A DNA stretch of 64,000 bases from Xiphophorus maculatus (lineage: Eukaryota; Chordata; Actinopteri; Cyprinodontiformes; Poeciliidae). Shown in pieces: positions 1 to 11,125 of the stretch (position 1 is the stretch's first letter; the number at the start of each line of letters is the position of its first letter). The position numbers were made by a program, and so were the translations under genes. The notes beneath the pieces were generated by a model that saw only the letters and a list, made by a program, of their open reading frames with translations, had not been told where the DNA came from and did no database searches. The stretch is from contig NC_036443.1 in the NCBI RefSeq assembly GCF_002775205.1, forward strand, positions 16,468,373 to 16,532,372, written 5' to 3'.

Positions 1-481
1 GTAATTACTGAGGTCGAACGCATGAAAAGATACATTGGATCTGACGGTTCAGATGATTGGCTCCTTGTCTCGGAACATGGACTTTGCTTACGAAAACAAC
101 CAATGAACAGGAGCGATTCTTTGCCAAACATCCTCCTCCTTTTGAAAAAAAAAAAAAGCACGCATAGACGGCAGATCATGACAGATTCACAAGAATCTTG
201 AAACTGCGAATTTTGAAACTGAGGAACAGTTTAAAAATTCTGTTGCTCATCGAGCAGTGAGTTGCGGATGTACTTTATTAAGATTTGATATTAAATAAGT
301 CAGAACGAGGCTAAAGTCAGTCGCTGAGACTACAAATGTGCAACAGACGTAAACACAAACAGAAATATATAATTTAATACTACTTGTTACATTATTTATG
401 AATAGTACATTCTTAATTTAATGTAGTCAGACAAATTGTAGCACAAAATGTTACCCCCAAGCCGTGTCAGGGATTTATCCC
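1..481. other. Intergenic AT-rich DNA left of the tRNA genes
   Basis: No gene was found here. It holds an A-run near 148-161 and ordinary AT-rich sequence, with no long open frame resembling a known protein. Confidence 0.6.
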
Positions 482-553
482 TGCCGTGACCCGGATTCGA
501 ACCGGGGTTGCTGCGGCCACAACGCAGAGTACTAACCACTATACGATCACGGC
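482..553 (-). tRNA. tRNA-His (anticodon GTG)
   Basis: The minus strand gives a 72-nt cloverleaf starting GCCGTGATCG at 553 and ending with discriminator A at 482. The acceptor arms GCCGTGA and TCACGGC pair fully. The anticodon loop carries GTG, and the T arm has the standard GGTTCGAATCC B-box. The extra 5' G typical of mature tRNA-His is not encoded, as expected for eukaryotes, and no CCA is encoded. A short T-run lies about 30 nt past the 3' end on the minus strand. All stems look intact, so the gene is probably functional. Confidence 0.96.
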
Positions 554-1124
554 GAGCTACTGGGGGATCTGAAATACGCTCTTCCAGCTGCCTTTATGAA
601 CCTAGGTGTATGATCTCGCTTTGAGACCGTAGCGAGGATGAATGAAGTAATATGGGAAGTAAAGTTCATGGGTACTTTAAAAACTGTTTAACTTACAGAA
701 AGACTATTCGAAAGAAGCCCGAAGGAGTAAAGCTTACATATGGTGGCATGAACGAGCTGTGTAGTTAAATTTCAAATGTTTATCAGATGGAAGTCACAGT
801 TGCAGAAAGACTTTACAAATGCAAAGATTATAGCTGCAGTAGATGCATTTTATAAAAATGTGTTTTTCACGTCGTTCAATGTTTTTGCCATTCAAACTTG
901 CTAGTGTGCTGCATTAGCAGTGGAGATAGCACAATCACAACTGTCATTAGCGAAATTTATGGAGCTGTCGGGTTACGAGGACGTGGACTGAGGATCGTAG
1001 CGCAGCAGACATCAAGGGTGAGGGACACGAAATACGTACAGGTCCAAACTCACGTCCCCATAGCAGCTACAGAGTGTCACGGTTATCTGTCTAATAGGTC
1101 CCCTGTTACCCTCATTGATATAAG
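554..1124. other. Spacer between two tRNA genes
   Basis: No gene is supported. An open frame of 82 codons at 898-1146 has no family resemblance and runs into tRNA-Glu, so it is treated as chance. Confidence 0.6.
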
Positions 1125-1196
1125 TCCCATATGGTCTAGCGGTTAGGATTCCTGGTTTTCACCCAGGCGGCCCGGGTTCGACTCCCGGTATGGGAA
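1125..1196 (+). tRNA. tRNA-Glu (anticodon TTC)
   Basis: This 72-nt cloverleaf begins TCCCATATGGTCTAGCGG and ends TATGGGA plus discriminator A. The acceptor arms pair fully, the anticodon stem CCTGG/CCAGG encloses TTC, and the B-box GGTTCGACTCC is present. A TTTT pol III terminator follows at 1201-1204. It matches the vertebrate tRNA-Glu(TTC) consensus. Confidence 0.97.
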
Positions 1197-1608
1197 CTCC
1201 TTTTGTCCCTCGTGATATTTTTAATTTTATTGAATTTCCATCCATAATACTTCACCTTTACTTAAATACGTCGCTATGTGGTAAAGATATAAAAATTGAA
1301 AACCACATATTTCATGGCAAACTTTAATATATATATATTTTTTACTGCCAATATAAACTCTTTTTCATGACGTAACACTGAAAATATTTTGGTTATGCTG
1401 CTAAATATTCACAAAGTTGGTATGTTTAATCATAGACGTGTTTAATTATATATTTCTCTGTGGCAGAGGAAAAATGCAGTCATGTGACTCACTATGTCAT
1501 GTGACACCTATACGGAAGCTGTACCCGTCGTCTTGAGTGGATCTGGTGTTGATTGTAGCCGCGATATAAACTGTACAGAAAACACTTCTTTCTTTCTAAA
1601 CAGCCGAC
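1197..1608. promoter_or_regulatory. Upstream region of ccdc115
   Basis: The first 250 bases are AT-rich and empty. The last 130 bases carry two copies of GTCATGTGAC (1479-1488 and 1496-1505) upstream of the ccdc115 start. I take this as the promoter; no clear TATA box is positioned for it. Confidence 0.5.
1479..1505 (+). promoter_or_regulatory. Twin GTCATGTGAC boxes (E-box/M-box, CLEAR-like)
   Basis: Two perfect 10-bp copies start 17 bp apart and lie 104-130 bp before the ccdc115 ATG. The motif contains TCATGTGA, the M-box bound by MiT/TFE bHLH-ZIP factors, and differs at one position from the palindromic CLEAR element GTCACGTGAC. The spacing and the V-ATPase role of the gene make a lysosomal-programme promoter plausible; binding is inferred. 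Confidence 0.5.
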
Positions 1609-3100
1609 ATGGGTGTATTGAGAGAAGAAGACTCTTGTCTTTTGTTGGATGAAAAGCTGCTTTATTTTATGGATCAGCTCGAGTTATTGGAGGGGAAACG
1701 GAAGACTCTGAACTCACTCATCGAGCAGGTAGAAAAATGATAGCATGTGCACACACATTCGCACTTTCAACTTGGCTGTCTGTCTTTGAAAGCAACAATC
1801 TAAAAAATTTAGAATTTTCAGAAGCAAGCAATTGTAGTTGTATTTAGCTATTAGTTTGTGTAAGGAACTAAGCTGTTAACCAAAGCATGATAGCTATTGT
1901 AGAACATATTTAAAACAATTTAATCAGAACAATTTAGCATTTTATGAATGTATATTTAGTAAAATGACTTTTTTATCTTACCAGAAAATAAAAAAAAACA
2001 TAGTTGATGAGTGTGTGTATGTATATATATATGCAACTGTTTATCAGCCGCTTCACTGAGTGTGTAAGATTATTCAACCTCTTTCCTCTTTACTCTTGTA
2101 TAGACTAATATTTTTACTTTTGTTCTCTACTTCAATGTAGGGGTGGTTCTCCATAAGCAAGGCCCGTTACTCTATGGGAAACAAGCAGGTTTCTGCTCTT
2201 CAGTTTGCAAACGAGATGGAGCCACTGGTTTCTGTGCATGTTAGGTGGGGATTAATAAAGTAAATGTTCTTAAAGTCAAAGTTTTTGCATTTTTAGTTTC
2301 CGCTAACCTTTTGTTTTGTGCATCTGTGTTACAGAACCCTGGAGAATGATGAGGTAGAATTTTGCGCAGTCAGATCGTCACGAAAATGCAATGACGAATT
2401 TGTAAAAGAACCAACCTCAATAGAGGATATTGGACCTCAAGAAGAAGGTGATGCATTGAGAAAAAATGTGTTCTGGTAATATCTACCATAAACCTTTTTC
2501 TTTTAGACTTCACTCTTTTATTTTATTTCACAGGCATCAGACGAAGAAAAAATACAAAAAGTGATGTAGCAGAAAAAAAGACAAGTGAAGACATAAGCAG
2601 TGAAAAAGCTCCTGAGGTGAACCCTGGCAGGAAAAGAGACCATAATCCTCAGCAGGACCCACTAAAGTGGTTTGGGATTTTGGTGCCGCAGTCTCTGAAA
2701 CAAGCACAGTCATCGTTCAAACAAGGTATGGCTTAAAATAAAGGAAACTTTTGCCAAACGTTGTTGCGCATTCACAAAGTACAGCTTACAAAACACATAC
2801 CGATATATTAGTGAGACTATTTGAAAACATGGACCTTTGGATCCTCAACGATTGTATAATATAAATAGAAATTCCAATGAATAATTTGTGGTTCTTAATT
2901 GAGTTTCTCCTGTCTGTTCCATTGCAGTCATAGAGCTTTCAGCTGAGATTGCAGCTCTCCAGATCGTGGTTTTAAACGCCAGACAGGAGCTGAAGCATGA
3001 CTTGAGAAACAATGATGGCTCAACTGGTGCTGGACTAAATACCTCTGCTCGATCAAATGAGAAGGAAGCGGATGTTCTTTCAGCAAACGAGAGTTCATAA
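1609..3100 (+). CDS. ccdc115: Coiled-coil domain-containing protein 115 (V-ATPase assembly factor, Vma22-like)
   Basis: CCDC115 is the metazoan counterpart of yeast Vma22, an ER/Golgi factor for assembly of the V-ATPase membrane sector. Five coding exons at 1609-1728, 2141-2244, 2335-2447, 2534-2725 and 2928-3100 have GT-AG introns and sum to 702 nt (233 aa). Recognition rests on the N-terminal coiled coil with [11 protein letters not shown], the block [21 protein letters not shown], the basic IRRRK segment near residue 114, and the signature [21 protein letters not shown] (about 154-174) followed by a C-terminal helix. Human CCDC115 is about 180 aa, so this copy is longer, mostly in a charged linker (about 118-153) and the tail. 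The ATG is the first in the exon and sits just after the twin M-boxes. A polyadenylation signal AATAAA lies at 3326-3331. No defect was seen. Confidence 0.95.
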
Positions 3101-5009
3101 ATCATAACGTCATTATCAGATGATATAAGAAGTTATTGCTGGATTTTAAAGGTGGAAATCACAGGCAGGCTGAACAGTTCCTGTGTCATTAATTATTGTT
3201 AAATCATTTAATTTTCCATGTCGTTGCAAAATGTGTAAGTTAATTGAGTTTGTATATAAATGTGTGGGAGTTTGTAAATTTGACCAAGACTTATGAGCAT
3301 TCTAACAAATTGTCATCACAGCTTAAATAAATGTGGAATCAACTACATTTTGTGTTCAAATATTTTATATCCCTTTACCAGTAAGGTAAATAACTCTAAA
3401 ATTGTTTGGTCGACATGCTGGTGTAACATTTTGTACGGTTTCTTCACTCATTACAAACATTTATTTGTAGGTAAATTGGTGATGCTAAATGAAACATTTT
3501 ACTGAATGGCCTTATATGATTCATTCTTGTTTGGTTTAAACATGGTATCATTTTGCTTTGTACACTGATTACACATATGAGGATCGCTATCTTCCTAAAA
3601 GCATCTTCCCTTTTGCTCTCAAAACAGCCCTCATGTGTCAAAGTACAGACCCCTGATGTCGTATACCGGACATGGTCAATTTTTCCAGTTGCCTAGCATT
3701 TGATGATTTTTTTTATTCCAACAAAATGATGATATCAAAAATGTATCAAGATTATTTTCACTAAATGTCTGTTAGGTCTTTCATTTGGTATATGAAAAAC
3801 ATAAGTTGACCAAAATGCTTTACAAAACAGTCTTAACACACATAATACATGAAAAACATAGTAAATCATGTAATAAAAGTAAGACAATGCTATTTGTTCT
3901 AGCAGTGACTCTTTTTTTTTACTATTTAAAGCCAAAAAGGAAAATGTTTCTTAAATATTAATTTTAAACACAGAACATTCTCAGCCCTCCTTATTTTGAG
4001 TGGTAAACTTGTACAATTTTGGTAGAGCAACTTCTAAAATGGTGAATCCTTGATTGCCTTCATACTATTTTAGTTTAGATCTGGGAAAGTTAAAGAAAAA
4101 CTTTAGGCAACAACAATAAAAGCTTGAGTTGATTCTACAACTCTACGTCCTGGGCAATGACAAGAAGCCATGGCTGGAGGTATGTGTTCCTAACATTTTG
4201 TGTCTGTAAGAAGATGGGTTACCGCATTCTTAATCTTAAAAGCCTGAACTTAAAATGTATAGCTCAGTCTCATACCAACTGCTAATTTATGTTCAAAATG
4301 CCACGTTTAAGAAATTCAATCTATCTATATTACATAGAAACGTGGTCAAAGACTAAGGAAAGTCGTTAAGGAACATTTATCAAAGTAATGGGGCTATAAA
4401 TTTATTGTACTATCTTGTGTAATTTTGATTTCAAGACAAAGCTACTTAGTCTTTTTTTTTTTTTTTTTTTTTGGACAATTGAAACTGTATTGTTTAGTTT
4501 GCCTCATTGGAGAAAAAAAAATCAAATAAACACATTTTTTATTATCTGACAAATGCATGAAAACGCATGACCTGCACTGCACATCCTGATCCAGATCGAC
4601 TATAGCAACCACAGCGGGTCAGTGCTGTGTGTCTGCCTCCTCCATGAAGGTCTTTGCTCTGTCTCCGCTTCACTTGCGTCCGAGCGGCGGATGGGAGCGC
4701 TGGAAGCACGGATGTGGCCTCACGGTTATGTTATTGATGTTTCCAGACATCCGCCGCTGCTACTGCTGCTTGTGTAGCTCGACCGTGGCCTATTTTGGAT
4801 GCGCAAGCAGCGGGAGCCCTTCCAGTTCAATTAGCTTTGTGTCTGTGGAGCGATCATTTTTCTACGCGTGATACCGGGGGTGGGGGGGGGGACTGGGATG
4901 TAAACACGACGGCTTGCCTGCGCTCATGATCTGGGGCAAGGTGAGGCTGATTCCTTTGACTCGGATCGCCGGCTGATTTCACTTTGGAGCAGAGCAGCTG
5001 TTCGCTCCA
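3101..5009. other. ccdc115 3' UTR, then intergenic DNA and GC-rich 5' flank of the hAT-derived gene
   Basis: The first 230 bases are ccdc115 3' UTR up to AATAAA at 3326. The middle is AT-rich with a 21-nt T-run at 4452-4472 and no recognisable gene. From about 4560 to 5000 the sequence turns GC- and CpG-richer, consistent with a promoter and 5' UTR for the downstream BED-finger gene. Short open frames here resemble nothing I know. Confidence 0.55.
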
Positions 5010-8000
5010 ATGGCGTCAGTTTCGAAAGTGTCTATCCTGGATTATTTCAATATTGTGTTCGAGGGGGAAAATGGTAAAATCGAGTCCAACTGTAAGGCTT
5101 GTGGCACCAGAATCCAGGCGAAACGGAGCGTTACGTCCAACTTCGTTACACATCTTAAGGTAATGTGTCAAAATCCTATTGCAGAAATAAATAAATGATG
5201 TCCAGTGTGATCAGCTGGCCCAATATCTCTGCATATATTAAATTTGCTGGATCAGCAAAGACAGACTGTTGCTTTTGTGTTATTGAGAGTTTATTCATTT
5301 CTCCATTAAAATGTACACTTTCATGCTGTTCTCTGACATACATATGACATATTAAGCATCTTATCCATTAACATCTGTTTCTCTCCCATTCAGCGTAAAC
5401 ACCCAGCTATGTATGATGACTTTGTGAAAAGGAAGGATATGAAGAGAGAGGGTTATTCCTCTGCTTGCCTGCACAGTTTCACAACCAATGGAGGAAACCC
5501 CCGCTTCACACTCCCTGTAACAACTGGAACAGGAGGAGGAGCCCTAGTAAGTGTTGGAGGAGTGGGCACCCTTGAGGGAGGAGGAGGCCCTGGAGCAGGG
5601 GTGACTAAGTTTGACAGACATGACCCCCGTCAGGTATGTGTTAATGTCTGTCACTCCTTGAAATAACGCTCCCTCTGAAAGCCCTCAAATGGAGCAGAGC
5701 AATGAAATCCAAAGTGAGTACAAAAGGTAAAGTTTGTGATTTTTTTATCTTTTTGGGATTATGGTAGGTTCTCATCTCCGAGGCGATAGCTAAGATGATC
5801 GTGCATGACCTGCAGCCAGTGTCTATTGTGGAAAATCAGGGCTTCAGGGAGTTGCTGCAGCTCCTGGAGCCCCGATACACTCCTGAGCCCCAGCACTACA
5901 TCCAGGGACAGCTTCTCCCTGCCTACGCTTACCAGGCTCAGCTGGCTACACGTCAGGCCGTAGCATCAGCACACACCCTCAGTCTTAGCTTAGACCTCTG
6001 GAGGAGCCAAACTCAAACTGCGTCAGGGTGAGTTGGCAACATAAACCCTAAAAAAATAAACCAGCAGCTTGGTTAGATTCCCCTACTGTGTGGCATACTT
6101 CTTTCTCTTTCGTTGCAGGTATCTCGGTGTTACCTGCCATTATCTTGCATCTGACTGGCAGATACGTTCTGCTCTCCTGGCCTGCCTCCCACTGACTTGC
6201 AGTAGCTCGGCGAGCCGTGTGCTGGCAGATTTTGACGAAGTGTGTCATTCTCACGGCGTGTCAGGGAGAGCATTTTGCGTCGTTGCAGACCCTTTTCCAG
6301 CGACGTCAACGGCGAGGCCAAGTTGTCTTCCTGGCTTCTTGCTTCCACCTGTTCTTACTAACGGCCAAGATGATGATCCGACAGATCAAGTGCTGGACAA
6401 CGCAGAGCAATGGATCAGTAATGGCCACGAGTGTAATGGAGAGGAGGAAGACTGGGGGGAGTCTTGGGAACAGGGTTTGGGCGTTTGTCGGGTAGACTGT
6501 TTCTCTCGCTCTCTGGAACAATGTGTCAGGGAGGGGTTGCGCTCTTCCCCACAAATTTCCTCCACTTTGACCAAGGTTGCACGTTTCTATAACTATATTA
6601 CCTCTGCTGTACCTCCTGAGAAACTCATCCAGGTGTTTGATGGGTGGTTGCCTGGGGGAACCCGAAACCTTCACGATACTGCTACAGATTGGGCTGCTCA
6701 ACTCAAGGCAAGTAATAGTATTACGATCATGAATAAAGGAACTTAAACATTAACATATTTTACCATATTTAACTTCCCTTCTGTTTAATGAAGGCAATTT
6801 ATTTTTGCATACACCAACAAAATGTTTCTGAGAGAACTTTACGGAGGATCAAAGCTGGTTTAAATTCAAGTACAATTAAAGACAATCTGATTAAACCACA
6901 AACCAATCCTGTCGAATCCTATCCAGTACAATTCAATCCCATCCAATCCAATTAAGATTAGTCTTTCACTGTAATCTAATTCTATATAATGACATTTATA
7001 TAATGCCAAGTCGTAAAAGGTCTAAATAAAGAAAACCAGTGGATTGCATTGAATCTTTAATTTGATTTCAACCTTGGACATCACAGAGTAGTGGGCGGCT
7101 TTGGAGAGTAAAATCCTCCTTTTGGCTGAATGAGATGCTATCAGAACCAGTCTCAGAGACAGTGAAATCTTTAAACTTCAAAAATGTGGATTCCCAAGAC
7201 TTTTTACATAGTCTTAATACAACATAATATATTTTTACATTGAGATAATGTGATTATAAGAGTTTAGATTGATAGATGTCCCAGAAACATTACAATTAAA
7301 ATGTGCATGTGTCTATCAATAGTGCAAATTTATTGATATATGATCTCATAGCTGTTTCGTTTCTTCACTTTTTTTCCTACAGGTCTTGCGGCGGCTTCTG
7401 GACTCAGTGGAGTTCCTGGAGGAGGTTAGCGGTCCCGGGGAGGTAGCGTTGAGTAGCTCAGAAAGAGCCCTGCTGAGGGAACTCACTGACATTTTGGAGC
7501 CCTTCACTGAGGCCTGGGACATGGTGCACAGAGACGCACAGAGAGACACCCAGCTGGACAGACATGTGTCCATCAGTTTGGCTCTGCCTTGTGTTCTTGG
7601 TCTGCGCAAGCACCTCTCTGAGACATCAACTCCCCACTGCCCCGCCCTCCTGCTTGGTCTAAACCAGTCCCTGGAACGCCTTCTGGCGCCGATCCTGGAA
7701 AACCCATTGTACATTACTGCGACCACCCTGGACCCCCAGTTTAAACTTACTTGGAGCAGCAACCCTGACTGGCACAAGCAAGTTCTCCTAGAGGAATTAT
7801 CCAAACATTCCACAGCCTCTCCCCCAGCCGACCTCAACACAGACATTAGCCCTCAGTCCCAAACTCTTCCTACTCCATCACCATCCCCGGTCTCCTCGTT
7901 GTCTCGCCCCTGCAAATTGTTCTCTTTTATCAAGCAGAGACCTGCGACACAGGCTAAAAGCCTGGAACAGGAGTTATCTGTCTACCTTCACGAGGAGCCC

Positions 8001-8225
8001 ACAGATGAAGAGGCTTTGCATTACTGGCGCCGTAAAACCATTGACTTTCCTCTGCTAGCTCAAGTAGCCAAAAGAGCATTTACCATACCTGCTTGTGACA
8101 CTGTGGTGGAGAATATCTTCTCTGCAGCCAGACGCCTCCTGTTGCCAGAGAGAGGCCACGTCCTACCAAAGAACTTGGAGACACTCATCTACCTCAAAGC
8201 CAACTACAAATTGTTGTGGACTTAA
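5010..8225 (+). CDS. ZBED-like host gene derived from a hAT transposase (BED zinc finger + hAT C-terminal region)
   Basis: Five exons at 5010-5159, 5394-5633, 5768-6027, 6119-6707 and 7383-8225 sum to 2082 nt (693 aa). Residues 28-53 form a BED-type zinc finger (C28-x2-C31, H48-x4-H53), split by intron 1 between K50 and R51. A Gly-rich linker follows. The transposase fold starts near residue 131 and includes SLDLWRS (D206), CVVADPF (D274) and the C-terminal dimerisation block around VVENIFSAARRLL (E656) with NLETLIYLKAN. These acids sit where hAT catalytic residues are expected. The CxxH motif usual between them appears eroded (CRVDCFSR). Intron 4 uses a GC donor (AAG|GCAAGT). The multi-exon structure, intact frame and lack of terminal repeats argue for a domesticated nuclear DNA-binding protein, not a live element. 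I cannot name the orthologue; it belongs with the ZBED group. A likely poly(A) signal lies at 9186-9191. Confidence 0.88.
6708..7382 (+). other. GC-AG intron 4 of the ZBED-like gene
   Basis: The exon ends CTCAAG and is followed by GCAAGT, the classic strong GC donor context. The acceptor is TTTCCTACAG before GTCTTGCGG. Using it keeps the frame (589 nt before, 843 nt after); reading through reaches a stop 13 codons later. The intron also holds AT-rich sequence and a degraded interspersed repeat near 6930-7025. Confidence 0.8.
6930..7025. repeat. Degraded interspersed repeat with CAATCCAATTCAA-type tail
   Basis: Sequence rich in AATCCAATT/CAATTCAAT motifs next to a piece resembling TTATATAGCGCCAA, a combination I know from a common percomorph repeat. 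Similar remnants lie near 12630-12830 and 39525-39600. The family name is not certain. Confidence 0.35.
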
Positions 8226-11125
8226 AGCTATGAGTCAGCCATATTTTATCTGAAGAGCAACCTGAGGGTTTTCAGTTTTAGAAACGTGACTTCACTTGTT
8301 GCTGTGAAGAGACCTGAGTGAGCAACATAGTAAATTACACACCTGTTATTTTGAGACTGAAATAACTAGCTTCCTTCCTTAAGTATGGCTTTAGATGTGG
8401 ACATTCTGAATATGGGTTTTCACACTATGAAGTGCTAAAATGTCTGAGATCAGATCAAGACTAAAATACTCACTCCGTCTGTCTTTATTTTGCCATTTCA
8501 AGGTCTTCAGATGACCATCAAGTTCCTATTGTCTGGTTCCAACCTTCAGTTAGTGAATTGTCTGTTGTATTTTTGCCTACAGTCAGGAGAGAACAAAAGT
8601 TTATTTGCTGTCCAAACAGTCATGATAAAACATAAGTTTACATTGTGATCTAATGGCTTCTGAAACCAACTTTAGGAATTAGGGAATAACTACATTTAAC
8701 GGTTTTCTATAAAATTTTTACCAATTTCTAACATTGCTGTTCATGAATTCTGAGCCACTCTTTGGTTTTTGTTGTCACAGTTGTGTGACGAAAATTGTGT
8801 CATTTTGTTTTCAGCCTCAAGTCATCCACCCCTTCGTGTCACAATCTCCCTTGCAAACTTTTCCCCCCTCCTCCCCCTGCATCCAAAGTTATTGTGTGAT
8901 CGGTCAGATTTTGGTGGGTGTTTTTAAATGGAAAACAACCCTAGCTACTCAACCTCCAGAAACCCTGTAAAATCTAAGATACAACTCTTGGATGTTGGTG
9001 CAATTTGCATTCTGTAGCTAGAAAGTGTCTTAAATGAATTCCATATTTGAATGACCTTTCTCAATTTGGAAACGATGGATGTTAATGTATTTATAAATTG
9101 CCAGACGACCTTTCTCAGATTGATGTGTAGAAACAATTGCTTCTTTCAAGTCTTTGCAGTCTGCCAAAACTGCTTTTATGCTGGCAATAAACCTTGCTTA
9201 AAATCAAATACATACTCTATATAAATGCTTGTGATTAAATGAGTACAGCTTCCCTTCTTAAATCCTACACAAGGAGCAAGAATAAATCAAATCTTCCCAA
9301 TATTATTGACAGTAGTATAAGGCTTGTTTACTCCATGAATGTATGTAAAACTACTCTACTGGCTGCCTGTCATTGCTTCATTGTCATCTGAGAAGGATTA
9401 CATTCACTGCAAATCAAAATATACATCCCCTAATTATTCCCCTCAGTTACTGTAAACCTTAACACCAGGACATCAGAATAAAGGAATTTCAGTTTTAAAC
9501 ACTGAGGTATGTTTTGTCAAAACTATTAGATAAAAGTAGAATTAAGAGTCTTTAAATGTTTAAACATATAAGAATGTAGGTATGCTCCAATTTATCTTTT
9601 CTGTTTTATTCTAAAACAGGCTTTGCTTTGACTCGTGTCACAGCAATGGTCTCACGTCTGCTTTGAAGAGCCCTGACTGTATCAGAGTGTGTTATCCTTT
9701 ATTCGGGGATGGGCCGGTGGGGAGGCAAGGTAATTGTAATAGTGCCTTTAAAATAAAATTTGAGTCAGCAGGCAGGCGGCTGTAACAGCCAACAGATCAG
9801 CTTTCTTCTCACCATCAGGTAGGCTCACAAGTGGGCCCCGCTAAAAGAGGGATGTTCTTAAGTTACAGCAAGGATTAAAAGCAGCAAGTTTGAAAGTGAC
9901 CACACGCAGAAGTAGCTTTGTTTCAGTACAGCTGCTGTTGTTTCTGCTGAGAAACCACTTCAGAAAGAATTCCTTCACGGATAATTATTATCAGAGGCTG
10001 CTGCTATCTTAATGATTACCACCACAGGACGCCCTTTGCAGATGAAGATGTGGCAGCCAAGATATGTGCATGGGATGTGTCATTGTGTTCATCTCGGAGA
10101 TGTGCTATAAATGCTCACTCTCTGGGTGTGTTGTTGTTTGTGATTGTATCTGGAGCAGCTTGAAGCATCTCTCCAGCCTGCGCTCTCCCTACCTCTCTCA
10201 CTCCCCTGAGCTGTGACAGCTCATCCATTTGAGTTAGGCGACCAGGGCCGGGATGCGGCCCTATTGGTAATTGCCTCAGAAATGAATTACTTGGCAGAGA
10301 GCTAGACAGAGGGAGGGAAGGAAATTGTAATTGAACTGCCCCCGCCTCGCTTTATTCCTCTTGCCTCTCTCTCTCTCTTTCTCTTTCCCCTCAAGTTATT
10401 ATATCTGCAGTGCAGGGAGACATTTTCCATCTGCACAAATATACACACACACACTCATCAAACTGGTCCTCCCCCCGATGCGGTGTGATTTCATAGATTG
10501 ATTGCTCACAGGCACATACGCGTATAGGACCACTCTGCACTCCACGCACATTGTTTGTTCAGACTACCTTGTTCCAAATACACTCCTGTTTTTAGTGCCC
10601 TTTAGGTGGCCTCCATAATGCCTGATGCACTGCAGGACTTCACCAAGAAAAAAGTTGTGCTCGGTATCGAAATAACCCCGGCTACCCCATATGTGCAGCC
10701 AAGCAATGTTATTAATAACGTGCCTGTTGCCTGCCTGTTGACAGATAGACCGGCCGAAGGATTAAAGATGGAACAGAGTTTGTGTATGTTTCTCTGTTTG
10801 CTTTGGCAACTGTGTGAAAGGCGGCTGAATTAAAAAAAAAAAAAGATCTTCTCCCTACCATACACATTTACGCTGTCGTGATCTGTCCTTTGGCCTTTTC
10901 TTAGCCCGGCCATGGGAAAGGGGGTGGAGAAGGCTCAGCTAACTGAGCTGCCTACCCCAGCACCACACCAGACATGCACATGCTTGACTCCTAACTCAGC
11001 ACACAATGGGGTCTATTTCTGTAACTGCTCTAGGGTTATCACCCCACTTGCACTGACTCTCTCCCTCTATCTATTTCTGTCGTCTCGTCTCTTTTCCCAA
11101 CACTCTAACCTACTTCCACACCATC
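8226..11125. other. 3' UTR of the ZBED-like gene and intergenic region upstream of apobec2
   Basis: About 960 bases after the stop probably form the 3' UTR, ending near AATAAA at 9186-9191; another AATAAA lies near 9478. The stretch around 9700-10400 is more balanced in composition and looks like conserved regulatory DNA, including TAATTG and GGTAATTG homeobox-type sites and pyrimidine runs near 10360-10390. No gene was recognised; the 75-codon frame at 10606-10833 is judged chance. Confidence 0.5.

Noticed and set aside
898-1146. 82-codon plus-strand open frame near the tRNA-Glu gene
   Set aside because: No family resemblance, no gene context, and it overlaps the tRNA gene.
4629-4871. 80-codon frame in the GC-rich region before the hAT-derived gene
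   Set aside because: Cys/Ser-rich translation without a known domain; better explained as promoter or 5' UTR.
6306-6701. 131-codon minus-strand frame over exon 4 of the hAT-derived gene
   Set aside because: Antisense shadow; no independent motif.
7346-7846. 166-codon minus-strand frame inside the last exon of the hAT-derived gene
   Set aside because: It is the antisense shadow of a strongly recognised coding exon; composition is explained by the sense codons.
10606-10833. 75-codon frame upstream of apobec2
   Set aside because: No recognisable protein, no splice context joining it to apobec2, and it lies in noncoding-looking DNA.
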